Shown piece after piece: positions 44,381-54,268 of a DNA stretch of 64,000 bases; position 1 is the stretch's first letter, and each line of letters begins with the position of its first letter. Source of the DNA: Agromyces fucosus (GTDB taxonomy: Bacteria > Actinomycetota > Actinomycetes > Actinomycetales > Microbacteriaceae); NCBI RefSeq assembly GCF_004134865.1, contig NZ_SDPO01000002.1, positions 310,001 to 374,000 of the forward strand. The letters are read 5' to 3'. Under the pieces are notes generated by a model that searched no databases, was not told the DNA's origin, and saw only the letters and a list, made by a program, of their open reading frames with translations. Position numbers and translations under genes: made by a program.

Positions 44381-45151
44381 ATGTTCTACTGGAAGCCCTT
44401 CGCTCCCCGCACCACCTCAGGACTGAACATGACCCGCGCCGCTCGCGATGCCGACCTCTCCCGGTGGCAGCGGTCGGGCGAGTTCAGCGCGCTCGAGCGC
44501 ATCGGACACTCGTCGTGGGTTCCCACGCTGCTCGTGGAGCTCTTCGCGCTCGTGATGGTCGTCGTCGTCGCAGCGAGCTGGCTCGTGCCGGCCGTCGTCG
44601 CGGGCGTGACTCTCGGTTGGGACACGACCCTCGACGGCGGGCCGCTCCGTGCCGCCTCCATCTCGGGACCGGCATGGATGTACGGCCTGTTCGGCCTCGC
44701 CTTCCTCGCGATCGCGGTCGGCGGGCTTCCCGTCATCGTGCGCGAAACCCGGAGGAACCGCCGTCCGACAGCGATCCTGACGCTGGCGCCGGGATTCGTG
44801 ACGGTGCACGCGGTCCGTGATGTCAGGCACGGCACGGGTGCCGGCAAGCCACGGCTGCGAGAGTCTCCGACGGTGTTCGAGTGGCACCACATCGACGGGG
44901 TCGAACCGAGTGCCGACCTGCACGACGAGCGGCCGATGCTCGTCATCCGCCGCGCCGTGGCTGCCGACCGGGGTCTGCCCTTCGACCGCGACGGCGACAG
45001 CGACGTGCGGGTCCCCTTCCGCGGGGACGCTCGCGACATCCCGGTCCTCTCCGGCTTCCTGGCGAAGCCTCACCGGCAGCAACAGCTCGGATCGGTCGAG
45101 TCGCTCAGGTTTGCGCAGCAGTTGTCGGGCACCGAGCCTCCCGCCCGCTGA
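44381..45151 (+). CDS. Hypothetical membrane protein with two helices
   Basis: 256 residues from ATG 44381; the ATG at 44429 is an alternative. Two hydrophobic segments (about 52-78 and 95-118) are separated by a short outer loop (TLGWDTTLDGGPL). A soluble C-terminal half resembles PH-like beta structure (AILTLAPGFVTVHAVRDV). No family recognised. It follows the flavoprotein gene by 43 bases without a terminator and may be co-transcribed. Confidence 0.6.
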   Translation: MFYWKPFAPRTTSGLNMTRAARDADLSRWQRSGEFSALERIGHSSWVPTLLVELFALVMVVVVAASWLVPAVVAGVTLGWDTTLDGGPLRAASISGPAWMYGLFGLAFLAIAVGGLPVIVRETRRNRRPTAILTLAPGFVTVHAVRDVRHGTGAGKPRLRESPTVFEWHHIDGVEPSADLHDERPMLVIRRAVAADRGLPFDRDGDSDVRVPFRGDARDIPVLSGFLAKPHRQQQLGSVESLRFAQQLSGTEPPAR

Positions 45152-45187
45152 CTGACGAGACGACGCGCCGACGCACGCCTCATCGGG

Positions 45188-45787
45188 TCACGGCGTGGCG
45201 ACGCCCGTCAGCGAGCTGAGCACGGCGTCGATCGTGGCGTCGGCGGCTTCTCGCCACGGCACCCCGTCGAGCAGGTCGTCGGTGGCGAGCGCGGCGACGC
45301 CGTGCACGGCGGCGAACACGACGAGCGACTGTCGTTCGACGTCGCCCGGCCGCACCTCGCCCGTCGCCTGCGCCGCGCCGACGAACTCGACGACCACGGC
45401 CATGCTCGCCCGACTGAGTCCGAGGAGGTCGGGCGACGCGTCGGGATGGTGCTTCGCCTTGTACATCAGGTCGAGGATCGCCGGATGCTCGACCGCGAAC
45501 CCGATGTAGGCGAGGCCCGCGGCGCGCAGTTGCCCGGCGAACGTCGTCTCGGTCGTCGCCGCCGCCGCGAGCGCGTCGTTCATGCGCGTGAAGCCGGCGA
45601 CGGCGATCGCGTCGAGCAGTGCCGTGCGGTCGGCGAAATGGCGAGCGGATGCACCGTGGCTGACGCCGACGTCGCGTGCGAGCTGTCGCAGCGACAGGGC
45701 GTCGATGCCGTCATCGTCGATCGTCGCCCACGCACGCTCGAGGAGCGCCTGACGCAGGTTGCCGTGGTGATAGGCGCGTTCGGTCAC
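45188..45787 (-). CDS. TetR regulator, divergent from SDR gene
   Basis: 199 residues. HTH MTERAYHHGNLRQALLERAW followed by LSLRQLARDVGVSHGASARHFADRTALL. The YHHGNLR start and the downstream effector region (AYIGFAVEHPAILDLMY) are typical of the TetR_C/WHG group. Start GTG 45787. Its promoter faces the SDR promoter inside one nested palindrome, so it should repress both. Confidence 0.9.
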   Translation of the reverse strand: MTERAYHHGNLRQALLERAWATIDDDGIDALSLRQLARDVGVSHGASARHFADRTALLDAIAVAGFTRMNDALAAAATTETTFAGQLRAAGLAYIGFAVEHPAILDLMYKAKHHPDASPDLLGLSRASMAVVVEFVGAAQATGEVRPGDVERQSLVVFAAVHGVAALATDDLLDGVPWREAADATIDAVLSSLTGVATP

Positions 45788-45806
45788 TCGTGCACTCTAT
45801 CGGAAA

Positions 45807-45842
45807 GTAGACATTGACAACAATGCTGTCACTGTCTACATT
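45807..45842. promoter_or_regulatory. Nested palindromic operator over divergent promoters
   Basis: On the + strand TTGACA (45814-45819), a 17-bp spacer and TACATT (45837-45842) form a near-ideal promoter. Inverted arms GTAGACA/TGTCTAC (45807-45813, 45833-45839) and TGACA/TGTCA (45815-45819, 45827-45831) cover it. The minus strand mirrors it with GTGACA-N17-TACTTT for tetR. Confidence 0.8.
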
Positions 45843-45849
45843 AGCGAAC

Positions 45850-46647
45850 ATGACCATTGACTTCACCGGGACCACCGCCCTCATCACCGGCGCCAGTTCG
45901 GGCCTCGGCACCGCCTTCGCGACCGAGTTCGCCCGCCGGGGCGCCGACGTCGTGCTCGTCGCCCGCCGCGAGGAGCGACTGCGCGAGCTCGCCGATCGCA
46001 TCGAACGCGAGCACGGCGTGCGCGCGACGCCGATCGCGCTCGACCTCGCGACATCCGACGCCCACACGGCGCTGCGGGTCGCGCTCGACGAACGGGGCAT
46101 CCGCATCGGCACCCTCGTCAACAACGCCGGCTTCGGAGTCAAGGGCGCGTTCGTCGACGCCGACCCGGCCCGCATCGCCGAGATGGTGCAGCTGAACGTC
46201 GCCTCCCTCGTGGCGATCACGCGCGAGTTCCTGCCCGACCTCGTGCGCGAGGGCCGAGGCGCCCTGGTGAACATCGCGAGCACCGCGGCGTACCAGCCCT
46301 GCCCCGACATGGCGGTGTACGGGGCGTCGAAGGCCTTCGTGCTGAGCTTCACCGAGGCACTCGCCTACGAGAACCGTGCATCGTCGCTGCGGGTGCTCAC
46401 GCTCAGCCCCGGCGCGACGCGTACGGAGTTCTTCGACATCGTCGGCACCGGCGATGCCGCGGTGGGCAGCTTCCAGTCCCCCGAGGAGGTCGTGGGGCTC
46501 GCGCTCCGTCGCCTCGACCGTCGCCGCACGCCCGCGAGCGTCGTCTCCGGCCGGGCCAATGCGATCACGAGCACGCTCGTCCGCTTCATGCCGCGGCGCC
46601 TCGCGCTCTCGGCGAGCGGCCGGGTGCTCGCCGATCCGAAGCGATGA
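45850..46647 (+). CDS. Short-chain dehydrogenase/reductase
   Basis: 265 residues. Cofactor motif TALITGASSGLGTAFA, NNAG in GTLVNNAGFGVKGAF, and the catalytic Ser-Tyr-Lys set in NIASTAAYQ and VYGASKAF. Classical SDR, probably NADP-dependent given the Arg pair after strand 2 (VARREERL). The ATG lies seven bases after the -10 box, with no SD, so the mRNA is probably leaderless. A hairpin terminator follows. Substrate unknown; controlled by the divergent TetR. Confidence 0.9.
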   Translation: MTIDFTGTTALITGASSGLGTAFATEFARRGADVVLVARREERLRELADRIEREHGVRATPIALDLATSDAHTALRVALDERGIRIGTLVNNAGFGVKGAFVDADPARIAEMVQLNVASLVAITREFLPDLVREGRGALVNIASTAAYQPCPDMAVYGASKAFVLSFTEALAYENRASSLRVLTLSPGATRTEFFDIVGTGDAAVGSFQSPEEVVGLALRRLDRRRTPASVVSGRANAITSTLVRFMPRRLALSASGRVLADPKR

Positions 46648-46668
46648 ACGCAGCGCCCTGGTGAACGC

Positions 46669-46702
46669 CGAAGGGCGGGTGGCTCGCGCCACCCGCCCTT
46701 CG
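46669..46702. terminator. Hairpin between SDR and PG-binding genes
   Basis: A perfect 15-bp stem starting CGAAGGGCGGGTGGC with a TCGC loop, between convergent stops. Its arms begin like the hairpin at 32126-32159. Confidence 0.85.
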
Positions 46703-46718
46703 TTCATCGCTGCTGCGA

Positions 46719-47198
46719 CTAGTACTTCGAGATGGTGACGTACCCGGGCGATCCCGAGGCGGGCTTCTCCACGTAGCATCCGGCGTCGTAGGCGGCCTGC
46801 CACGCCGTGCGCTTCGCCGCGCTCGAACTCGCGTAGGCGAAGTTGACCTGGCCGGCGTAGGAGCACAGCGTGTTCCACGTATTGCGTCCGACGATGCCGT
46901 CTGAGGTGATGTGCACCCAGGTCTGGAACTTGCGCACCTGCGACTCAGTGGCGGGGCCGAACGAGTTGTCGACGGCGAGGGCGCTGCCCAGGCTGTACGC
47001 CGACTGCACCCCGTTCAGCATGCGCTGGATCTGACCGACGCACGTGGCGTATCCGCCACGCGAGTACTGGTAGGCGGTGCAGCCCTGGCCGGTCGTGCCG
47101 CTGTAGGCAGTCGCCGCGGTCGCCGGCGCGATCGCGCAGAGCCCTGCGATCGCGAGCGCCAGCGCCCCACCGGCGATTCCTCTTCCGAACTTCTTCAT
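46719..47198 (-). CDS. Secreted peptidoglycan-binding domain protein
   Basis: 159 residues from ATG 47198 with GGGGA upstream. Signal peptide: MKKFGRGIAGGALALAIAGLCA with cleavage near ATA-ATAY. The mature part has a PG_binding_1-like fold (RMLNGVQSAYSLGSALAVDNSFGPATESQVRKFQ and ITSDGIVGRNTWNTLC). Four Cys in the mature part may form two disulfides. No catalytic domain, so it may bind cell wall or act as a small secreted factor. Confidence 0.8.
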   Translation of the reverse strand: MKKFGRGIAGGALALAIAGLCAIAPATAATAYSGTTGQGCTAYQYSRGGYATCVGQIQRMLNGVQSAYSLGSALAVDNSFGPATESQVRKFQTWVHITSDGIVGRNTWNTLCSYAGQVNFAYASSSAAKRTAWQAAYDAGCYVEKPASGSPGYVTISKY

Positions 47199-47346
47199 CA
47201 ACGTCCCCTTCTCGGGCGCCGAAGCGGCGCCGGTGTGTTCAGCGCCCCTTGTGCGCGTCATGATCACACCACGAAGCACGGCGTGCGGAGAATGGGCAGC
47301 GCTGCCCATTGCCGTGGCAGGCCCGCCGCGACGGCCCATACAGAAC

Positions 47347-47375
47347 GAGCGGCCCGCCGGATCGGCGGGCCGCTC
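47347..47375 (-). terminator. Terminator of the sugar ABC operon
   Basis: Perfect 13-bp stem GAGCGGCCCGCCG/CGGCGGGCCGCTC with a three-base loop, 34 bases past the substrate-binding protein stop on the minus strand, followed by GTTCTGT. Confidence 0.85.
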
Positions 47376-47408
47376 ATCTGGTGATCCTCGGTTCTCCGGG
47401 ACGTCAGC

Positions 47409-48527
47409 TCACTGTGCAGCGGTGACGATCTCGAGGAGGTTCGGGTTGTTGGCGTACGCCTCGGCCGCGTTCTCCTTGGTCACGATGACCGGGTCCAGCA
47501 GGTAGGCGGGCACGACCTTGACGCCGTTGTCGTACTGCTCGGTGTCGTTGACGTCGGCCTCCTCGCCCTTCTGGAGCTGCTGGATCATCTTGATCGTCTG
47601 CTCCACCAGCAGGGTGGTGTCCTTGTTGATGGTCGAGTACTGCTCGCCGGCCATGATCGACTTGACCGATTCGACCTCGGAGTCCTGACCGGTGACCGTG
47701 ATCTTCGAGATGTCCTTGCCGGCCTGCTTGGCCGACGTGATGATCGCGCGAGCGAGGTTGTCGTTCGGCGAGAGCACGCCGTCGATGTCGGAGCTCGAGT
47801 AGGTCGAGGTCAGGATCGAGTCCATGCGGCTCTGGGCGTTCTCAGCTTCCCAGCCCTGCGTCGCGGTCTGCGCGATGTCGGTCTGGCCGGAGGCGACGAC
47901 GAGGGTGCCGTCGTCGATCTTCGGCTGGAGGACCTCCATGGCGCCGTCGAAGAAGACGGCCGAGTTCGCGTCGTCGGGCGAGCCCGAGAAGAGCTCGATG
48001 TTCCACGGCGCGGCGTGGCCGGAGCGTGCCTCGAGGCCCTCGAGCAGCGCCTGGCCCTGCAGCTGGCCGACCTTGAAGTTGTCGAACGCGACGTAGTAGT
48101 CGACGTTCTCCGTGTTCTCGATCAGGCGGTCGTAGGCGATGATCTTGACGCCGGCGTCGGCAGCCTGCTGCAGCTGCGTGCCGAGCTGCTTGCCGTCCTT
48201 CGCACCGATGACGATGACCTTGGCCCCGTTGGTGACCATGGCCGAGATTTGGTTCTGCTGCTCGGCGACGGTGTTCGAGGCGGGCGCGTACTGCACGTCG
48301 CCCTTGAACCCGGCTTCCTCGAGGCCGTCTTCGAACAGGCCGCCCGCGAGCACCCAGTTCTCAGAGGTCTTGTCGGGCAGCGCGACGCCGATCGTGGAGT
48401 CGGCGGCGAATCCGGCTGCGTCGGACGCCCCGCCGGCGTCACCACCGCGCTCTCCGCCGGAGCATCCCGACAGGGCGAGTGCAGCGACCGCGGCGAGCGC
48501 CGTGGCCGCGAGAGTGATCTTCTTCAT
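47409..48527 (-). CDS. Sugar ABC transporter substrate-binding lipoprotein (ChvE/XylF type)
   Basis: 372 residues. Lipoprotein signal MKKITLAATALAAVAALALSGC with lipid-attachment Cys. The periplasmic-binding fold has IGVALPDKTSENWVLAGGLF, KVIVIGAKDGKQLG, IIAYDRLIENTENVDYYVAFDN and VTGQDSEVESVKSIMAGEQYSTI, closest in pattern to ChvE/XylF (aldose binding). Third gene of the ATPase-permease-binding protein operon. Confidence 0.92.
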   Translation of the reverse strand: MKKITLAATALAAVAALALSGCSGGERGGDAGGASDAAGFAADSTIGVALPDKTSENWVLAGGLFEDGLEEAGFKGDVQYAPASNTVAEQQNQISAMVTNGAKVIVIGAKDGKQLGTQLQQAADAGVKIIAYDRLIENTENVDYYVAFDNFKVGQLQGQALLEGLEARSGHAAPWNIELFSGSPDDANSAVFFDGAMEVLQPKIDDGTLVVASGQTDIAQTATQGWEAENAQSRMDSILTSTYSSSDIDGVLSPNDNLARAIITSAKQAGKDISKITVTGQDSEVESVKSIMAGEQYSTINKDTTLLVEQTIKMIQQLQKGEEADVNDTEQYDNGVKVVPAYLLDPVIVTKENAAEAYANNPNLLEIVTAAQ

Positions 48528-48603
48528 TGATCTTTCACTTTCTTGTTGGATTGACGGATTCTCTTGGGATGGGACGGCCGGCGGATGTCGCGGCCGACGT
48601 TCC

Positions 48604-49959
48604 TCAGCGCCGGGTGACGTCCTCGGGCTGCGACGAGAGGTTGGACTGCGAGCTCGGAACCACCGTCGGAGCCTCGTCGGGCGCCTGCGCCTCGAGGCGC
48701 GACTTCCGACGGCTGCCCCAGATGCCGAGGATCGAGGGGCGCCCCTGGCTCTTGCTCCAGACGTCGACGCCGACGGCGAAGAGCAGCACGAGGCCCTTGA
48801 TGATCTGCACGACGTCGGCGTCGGCGCCGATGAGCTGCAGGCCGTTGTTGAGGAACGCCATCACGAGACCACCGATGACGGACCCGATGACGGTGCCGAT
48901 GCCGCCCGAGACCGCGGCGCCGCCGATGAAGACGGCCGCGATCGCGTCGAGCTCCCAGCCGTTGCCGTCCTGCGGGCCGGATGCGGTCGCACGGGCGACG
49001 TAGATCATGCCGGCGACGGCGGCGAGCACCGACATGTTCATCATGACGAAGAAGTCGACCCGGCGATCCTTGACGCCCGAGAGCGTGGCGGCGATGCGGT
49101 TGCCGCCGACGGCGTAGATGTGGCGGCCGAAGATCGTGTTGTTCGTGATGAAGGAGTAGAGGATGACGAGGGCGACGAGGATGATGCCCGAGATCGGGAA
49201 GCTCGTGCCGGGGCGCCCGGTCGCGAACAGCCAAGCGGCCCAGAGGATGACGCCGGCGAGCACGACGACCTTCACGATGCTCACCCACACGGGCGCCATC
49301 TCGGAGCCCATCTTCTTCTGCACGCGGCGAGCGCGGATCTCGTTCCAGACGATCCATCCGGCGCCGATGACGCCGAGGATCATCGTCAGCACGTTGAAGT
49401 TCAGCGGCACCGCGAGCTCGGGGAGGTAACCGGCTCCGATGATGCCGAACTCCTGCGGAACGGGCGTGGTGGTCGACTGGCCGATGAACTGGTTGCCACC
49501 GCGGAAGATGAGCATGCCGGCCAGGGTCACGATGAACGCCGGGACCCCGATGAACGCGACCCAGAATCCCTGCCAGGCTCCGATCGCGGCGCCCACGGCG
49601 ATGCCGAGCAGGATCGCCCACGGCCAGGGCAGGTTCCAGTCGGCCATCGACTTCGCGACGATGATGCCGGTGAACGCCGCCACCGAGCCGACCGAGAGGT
49701 CGATGTGTCCCATGATGATGACCATCACCATGCCGATCGCGAGGATCAGGATGTAGGAGTACTGGTTGACGACGTTGATGAGGTTCGTCGGCGACAGGGT
49801 GAGGCCGCCCGTCCAGATCTGGAAGATCAGGATGATGACGATCAGGCTGCCGAGGATGCCGAACTGGCGGAGGCTGGACTGGCCGCCTCCGAAGACCTTG
49901 CGCAGGTCGGAGAGTCCGCCCTTCTTCGGGGCGGCCGGGTCGTTCGCCGTCGTGCTCAT
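48604..49959 (-). CDS. Sugar ABC transporter permease (GguB/XylH type)
   Basis: 451 residues with about ten to twelve helices. [19 protein letters not shown] and [16 protein letters not shown] are the RbsC/XylH family blocks, and [25 protein letters not shown] is the coupling region. [29 protein letters not shown] closes it. ATG 49959 overlaps the ATPase stop. The C-terminal 40 residues are polar and unlike the family. Confidence 0.92.
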   Translation of the reverse strand: MSTTANDPAAPKKGGLSDLRKVFGGGQSSLRQFGILGSLIVIILIFQIWTGGLTLSPTNLINVVNQYSYILILAIGMVMVIIMGHIDLSVGSVAAFTGIIVAKSMADWNLPWPWAILLGIAVGAAIGAWQGFWVAFIGVPAFIVTLAGMLIFRGGNQFIGQSTTTPVPQEFGIIGAGYLPELAVPLNFNVLTMILGVIGAGWIVWNEIRARRVQKKMGSEMAPVWVSIVKVVVLAGVILWAAWLFATGRPGTSFPISGIILVALVILYSFITNNTIFGRHIYAVGGNRIAATLSGVKDRRVDFFVMMNMSVLAAVAGMIYVARATASGPQDGNGWELDAIAAVFIGGAAVSGGIGTVIGSVIGGLVMAFLNNGLQLIGADADVVQIIKGLVLLFAVGVDVWSKSQGRPSILGIWGSRRKSRLEAQAPDEAPTVVPSSQSNLSSQPEDVTRR

Positions 49960-51512
49960 GCGTTCGCCTTCTTCTTCGCGGAGGTCATGCTGCGCATGAG
50001 TGCCTCGGGGTTCGCTTCGTGTGCTGGGATGTTGTCGGTGATCTGGCCTTCGAACACCGTGTAGATGCGGTCGGCCATGCCGAGCAGTTCGGGCAGCTCG
50101 CTCGAGATGAGGATGACGCCCTTGCCCTGTGCGGCGAGCGCCTGGATGATCAGGTAGATCTCGTACTTCGCGCCGACGTCGATGCCGCGGGTCGGCTCGT
50201 CGAGGATCAGCAGGTCGGGGTCGGTGAACATCCACTTCGCCAGCACGACCTTCTGCTGGTTGCCGCCCGAGAGCTTCGAGACGCCGGCGTCGACGCTCGG
50301 GGTCTTGATGCGCAAGAGCTTCCGGTAGTCCTCGGCGATCCCGAACTCCTGCGAGTCGTCGATGACGCCGCCCTTGGCGATCTTCGTCAGCTTCGCGGCG
50401 ACGATGGAGCGCTTGATCGTGTCGAGCAGGTTGAGGCCGAGCTGCTTGCGGTCTTCGCTCACGTAGGCGAGCCCGTGGTCGATCGCGGACTCGACGTCCT
50501 TCAGGACGATCTCCTGCCCGTCCTTCACGATGGTGCCCGACAGGTAGTTGCCGTAGGAGCGCCCGAAGATGCTCATCGCCAGTTCGGTGCGCCCGGCGCC
50601 CATGAGGCCGGCGATGCCGACGATCTCGCCGCGACGCACGTTGAAGCTGGACCCCTTCACCACGAGGCGCTCGGGCACCTGCGGGTGCTGGATGGTCCAG
50701 TCCTTCACCTCGAAGAACACATCGCCGATGCTCGGCGTGCGCTCCGGGTACCGGCTCTCGAGCGAGCGCCCCACCATGCCGCGGATGATGCGATCCTCAT
50801 CGACCCCGCCGGCGTGCACGTCGAGCGTCTCGATCGCACGGCCGTCGCGGATGATCGTGATCTGGTCGGCGACGGCCTCGATCTCGTTGAGCTTGTGGGA
50901 GATCATGATCGACGCGATGCCCTTGCCCTTGAGCCCCCTGATGAGGTCGAGCAGGTGCTGGGAGTCGTCTTCGTTGAGGGCCGCGGTCGGCTCGTCGAGG
51001 ATCAGCAGCTTGACCTCCTTCACGAGCGCCTTCGCGATCTCGACGAGCTGCTGCTTGCCGACGCCGAGGTGCTTGATCTGCGTGTCGGGGTCTTCGTCGA
51101 GACCCACTCGCGCAAGGAGGTCGAGGGCCCGCGCCTTCTGGGCGACCCAGTCGATGCGGCCGCCGTGGTTGATCTCGTTGCCGAGGAAGATGTTCTCGGT
51201 GATCGACAGCTCGGGGATGAGCGCGAGCTCCTGGTGGATGATCGCGATGCCGGCCTGTTCAGACGAGCGGATGTCCCTGAACTCGACCCGCTGGCCGCGG
51301 AACCAGATCTCGCCCGTGAAGGTGCCGGTCGGGTAGACGCCCGAGAGCACTTTCATGAGCGTCGACTTGCCGGCGCCGTTCTCACCGCAGATCGCGTGGA
51401 TCTCTGCGGGACGCACCGTGATCGAGACATCCGAGAGGGCTTTGACCCCTGGGAATTCCTTCGTGATCGAACGCATCTCGAGGAGCGCGTGCGGTTCGGT
51501 GGTCAACTTCAT
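49956..51512 (-). CDS. Sugar ABC transporter ATPase, double cassette (GguA/XylG type)
   Basis: 518 residues with two nucleotide-binding domains. The first has Walker [14 protein letters not shown] and Walker [16 protein letters not shown]. The second has a degenerate Walker A ([11 protein letters not shown]), the signature [15 protein letters not shown] and Walker [19 protein letters not shown]. This is the standard pattern of RbsA/XylG-type carbohydrate importers. Start ATG 51512. A TTGACA box (51583-51578, minus strand) and a LacI-type operator (51537-51550) precede it. Confidence 0.94.
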   Translation of the reverse strand: MKLTTEPHALLEMRSITKEFPGVKALSDVSITVRPAEIHAICGENGAGKSTLMKVLSGVYPTGTFTGEIWFRGQRVEFRDIRSSEQAGIAIIHQELALIPELSITENIFLGNEINHGGRIDWVAQKARALDLLARVGLDEDPDTQIKHLGVGKQQLVEIAKALVKEVKLLILDEPTAALNEDDSQHLLDLIRGLKGKGIASIMISHKLNEIEAVADQITIIRDGRAIETLDVHAGGVDEDRIIRGMVGRSLESRYPERTPSIGDVFFEVKDWTIQHPQVPERLVVKGSSFNVRRGEIVGIAGLMGAGRTELAMSIFGRSYGNYLSGTIVKDGQEIVLKDVESAIDHGLAYVSEDRKQLGLNLLDTIKRSIVAAKLTKIAKGGVIDDSQEFGIAEDYRKLLRIKTPSVDAGVSKLSGGNQQKVVLAKWMFTDPDLLILDEPTRGIDVGAKYEIYLIIQALAAQGKGVILISSELPELLGMADRIYTVFEGQITDNIPAHEANPEALMRSMTSAKKKANA

Positions 51513-51536
51513 CGTCTTCTTTCGGGAACGAGGCCA

Positions 51537-51550
51537 TGTCAGCGTTGTCA
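51537..51550. promoter_or_regulatory. LacI-type operator before the ABC operon
   Basis: On the minus strand TGACAACGCTGACA, an imperfect inverted repeat that matches the site at 52758-52772. It lies near the expected start of transcription if the TTGACA at 51583-51578 is the -35 box. Confidence 0.6.
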
Positions 51551-51630
51551 TGGCAGGTTTGCACACCCTGATGATCATGTCAATGCGGCGATTCGCCGCC
51601 GGTGATGCGATCGGGTGAGGCGGCGATCGG

Positions 51631-52695
51631 TCAGCCGGTCGGTGCGGGGATCTCGCCGGAGCCGCGCTTCACGAGGCGGGTCGGCAGCTCGATGCGCCGG
51701 ATGGGCCCGCCGTGGTGCTCGATGCGCTCGAGGGCGAGGCGGCCGGCGGCGCGGCCGAGTTCGACCGGGTCGTGCGCGACGACCGAGATGCCGAGCATCT
51801 CGGCGAGCTCGAAGTCGTCGAAGCCGATGAGGGCGACCGGATCCTCGCGGGTGCGCAGCTCGCGGAGCGCGCCCATGGTCGCACGGTTGTTGCCCGTGAC
51901 GATCGCGGTCGGCGGGTCGCTCGAGTCGAGCAGCGAGCGCACCTGCGACTCGGGCGTGATCGACGGATCGTTGCCGAGCCGCTCCCACGGCGTGCTGTCG
52001 GCGACCCCGGCCTCCATGAGTGCCTGCCGGTAGCCCGCGAGTCGCTCCGAGAGCGTGTACATCTCGCTCGGGTTGCTCACGAACCCGATCTTGCGATGGC
52101 CGTTGGCCGTCAGCGACCGCACCGCGTCGGCCATGCCGCTCCGGTTCGCGAGCACGACGGTGTCGGCGACGAGATCGGTTGCCGGGCGATCGACGGTGAT
52201 GATGGGCGTGCCGAGCTGCCGCTCGCCCTCGAGGTAGGACTGGTCGCCCGCGATCGGGATCAGCACCAGCGCGCGCACCAGCTGGCTGAGCAGGGCGTCG
52301 ACGACGACGGGCTCGCTGTCGGGGGCATCACCCGTGCTGGCCCACAGCATCGTGAACCCGCCCTTCGCGAGCTCCTGCTCGATGCCGGCGGCGACGTGGA
52401 AGTAGAACGGGTTGTGGATATCGCCCATCACGAACGCGACCGTGTCGGTCTTGCCGCCCTGGCGGAGGTTGCGTGCCACGGTGTTCGGCCGGAAGCGCAA
52501 TCGCTTCGCCGCCGCGAGGATGCGCTCGCGGGTCTCGGGGAGCACCCGCGGCGAACCGCTGTACACCCGCGAGACGGTCTTGGCGCTGACTCCGGCGAGC
52601 CGCGCCACATCGTGAAGGGTCGCCCTGGACTGAATCGGAATCCTCCATGTCGGCGTGAGGTCGGGGACGTGGGTCTCCGACGGCGCCCGTGGCAT
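51631..52695 (-). CDS. LacI-family regulator of the sugar ABC importer
   Basis: 354 residues. [26 protein letters not shown] and hinge [13 protein letters not shown], then a ribose-binding-like effector domain ending [28 protein letters not shown]. Lies upstream of and in the same direction as the ABC operon, and divergent from a BadF-type sugar kinase. Matching operators before both the ABC genes and this divergent promoter indicate it controls uptake, phosphorylation and itself. Confidence 0.93.
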   Translation of the reverse strand: MPRAPSETHVPDLTPTWRIPIQSRATLHDVARLAGVSAKTVSRVYSGSPRVLPETRERILAAAKRLRFRPNTVARNLRQGGKTDTVAFVMGDIHNPFYFHVAAGIEQELAKGGFTMLWASTGDAPDSEPVVVDALLSQLVRALVLIPIAGDQSYLEGERQLGTPIITVDRPATDLVADTVVLANRSGMADAVRSLTANGHRKIGFVSNPSEMYTLSERLAGYRQALMEAGVADSTPWERLGNDPSITPESQVRSLLDSSDPPTAIVTGNNRATMGALRELRTREDPVALIGFDDFELAEMLGISVVAHDPVELGRAAGRLALERIEHHGGPIRRIELPTRLVKRGSGEIPAPTG

Positions 52696-52757
52696 CGAGT
52701 GCTGTCTTCAGCTTTCCACAATTCGCACCGCGACAGGTAACATGCCACGAAGGGCCG

Positions 52758-52772
52758 TGTCCAACGTTGACA
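52758..52772. promoter_or_regulatory. LacI-type operator in the lacI/kinase divergent promoter
   Basis: TGTCCAACGTTGACA, an inverted repeat around CAACGTTG. It shares CAACG(T/C)TGACA with the site before the ABC operon. Confidence 0.65.
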
Positions 52773-52824
52773 TGCCGAGTCGGCGAACGAGGGCGGTGCG
52801 CCGAGGACGACAGGAGAACTGAGG

Positions 52825-53784
52825 GTGATGGGGGCGGAGGAGATGGCGTCCGTGGGAGCGGACCGTGACCGTGCTCCGACACTGGCGGTCGACGCCGGCC
52901 AGTCGGGGATCAAGGTCCGGTATCGCGGCGCCGAGCTGCAGCAGTGGTCGCTGCCCGGCATCCGCACCGACCTGCCATTGCGCCCGCAACTCGCCGAGGT
53001 GATCCGCGATGCCTTCGAACGCGGCTGCCGGCCGGCCTCGGCCGGTGTCGGCGTGTCGGGGCTGACGCGCAGCGAGGCAGACGCCGAAGGGCTCTACCGA
53101 ACCGGCGCGCACGAACTCGGCGTCGAGTCGATCACGCTCGCGCACGACTCGGTCACCGCGTTCCTCGGCACGCTGGGCGAGGAGCGGGGCGTCGTCGTCG
53201 CGGCGGGCACCGGAACCGTCGCGTTCGCGGTCGGTGCTTCGGCGGTCGCACGCATCGACGGCTGGGGCAACCTCATGGGCGACGCCGGTAGCGCGTACTG
53301 GCTCGGCCGGGAGGCGCTCGACGCCGCGATGCGGGCCCACGACGGCCGCGGCCCCGAGACGGCGCTGCTCGACGTCGTCAGGGCCGAGTTCCCCGATGTC
53401 GAGAGCGCCTACATCGAACTGCAGTCCGACCCGAGTCGCGTGGAACGCATCGCGAGGTACGCGCGGCAGGTCTCCGCCGTCGCCGATGACGATGAGGTCG
53501 CGCGGTCCATCCTCACGCGCGGAGCACGCGAACTCGCCCTCTCGGCGTTCACGGGGCTCCGCCGCGTCGGCGAGCACCTCGCACCGGCCCCGACCATCCG
53601 GGCGACGGGCGGAGTGTTCCGCAGCGCGCACATCGTAGACGAGTTCTCGTCCGAGCTGTACGCCCGCCTGCCGGGCGCCGACATCCGAGTCGCCGACGCG
53701 GATCCGCTCGACGGAGCCGAGCTCCTCGCGCAGATCGCGGACTCGAGCGTGCTCGCATCACTCGTCTCCCGCGTACACTCCTGA
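52825..53784 (+). CDS. BadF/BadG-family sugar kinase (N-acetylglucosamine kinase-like)
   Basis: 319 residues. ASKHA fold: phosphate-1 loop LAVDAGQSGIKVRYRG, phosphate-2/hinge VVAAGTGTVAFAV and adenosine motif TIRATGGVFRSAHIV. WGNLMGDAGSAYWLGREAL is the BadF/NagK-type signature. Probably phosphorylates the amino sugar or sugar imported by the adjacent ABC transporter. GTG 52825 is best spaced from GGAG; ATG 52828 is equally possible. Confidence 0.85.
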   Translation: MMGAEEMASVGADRDRAPTLAVDAGQSGIKVRYRGAELQQWSLPGIRTDLPLRPQLAEVIRDAFERGCRPASAGVGVSGLTRSEADAEGLYRTGAHELGVESITLAHDSVTAFLGTLGEERGVVVAAGTGTVAFAVGASAVARIDGWGNLMGDAGSAYWLGREALDAAMRAHDGRGPETALLDVVRAEFPDVESAYIELQSDPSRVERIARYARQVSAVADDDEVARSILTRGARELALSAFTGLRRVGEHLAPAPTIRATGGVFRSAHIVDEFSSELYARLPGADIRVADADPLDGAELLAQIADSSVLASLVSRVHS

Positions 53785-53848
53785 TCTGGACTCCGTGAGC
53801 GCGGCCGATCCCGGCACCACCGTCTCATCCCTGCACGAAAGGCGCGAA

Positions 53849-54232
53849 GTGCTGACCGACACCGCTCGAGAGTTCCTCTCGGAGTACCACCTCGCGACGC
53901 TCTCGACCCTCGATCGCCACGGCCGCATCCACTCGGTGCCGGTCGGCATCACGTACCTCGACGGCGTCGTGCGCATCATCGGCAGCAGCGGCTCGCAGAA
54001 GTTCCTGAACGCCGAGCGCAGCGGGCGGGCGAGCGTCAACACGGTCGACGGCGTGCGCTGGATCAGTTTCGAGGGCCCGGCTCGCGTGCTTGACGATCCA
54101 GAGGCGGTCGCGTTGGCGGTCGAGCTCTACGCCGCGCGCTACCGGCAGCCGCGCCCGAATCCGCAGCGGGTCGTGCTCGAGCTCACGGTCGAGCGCGTGC
54201 TCGGGTCGGCCGGGATGCGCCCGGCTCGATAG
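53849..54232 (+). CDS. F420/FMN-dependent PPOX-class oxidoreductase
   Basis: 127 residues from GTG 53849; GTG 53795 would add 18 residues. Split-barrel pattern: FLSEYHLATLSTLDRHGRIHSVPVG, the VVRIIGSSGSQKFLNAERSGRASV strand-helix and WISFEGPARVL. Actinobacterial members of this group use F420 or FMN/heme. It partners no obvious gene; the next gene is RidA. Confidence 0.85.
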   Translation: MLTDTAREFLSEYHLATLSTLDRHGRIHSVPVGITYLDGVVRIIGSSGSQKFLNAERSGRASVNTVDGVRWISFEGPARVLDDPEAVALAVELYAARYRQPRPNPQRVVLELTVERVLGSAGMRPAR

Positions 54233-54268
54233 CCTGTTCGTCCACCCCCACGAACACAAGGAGATGCT

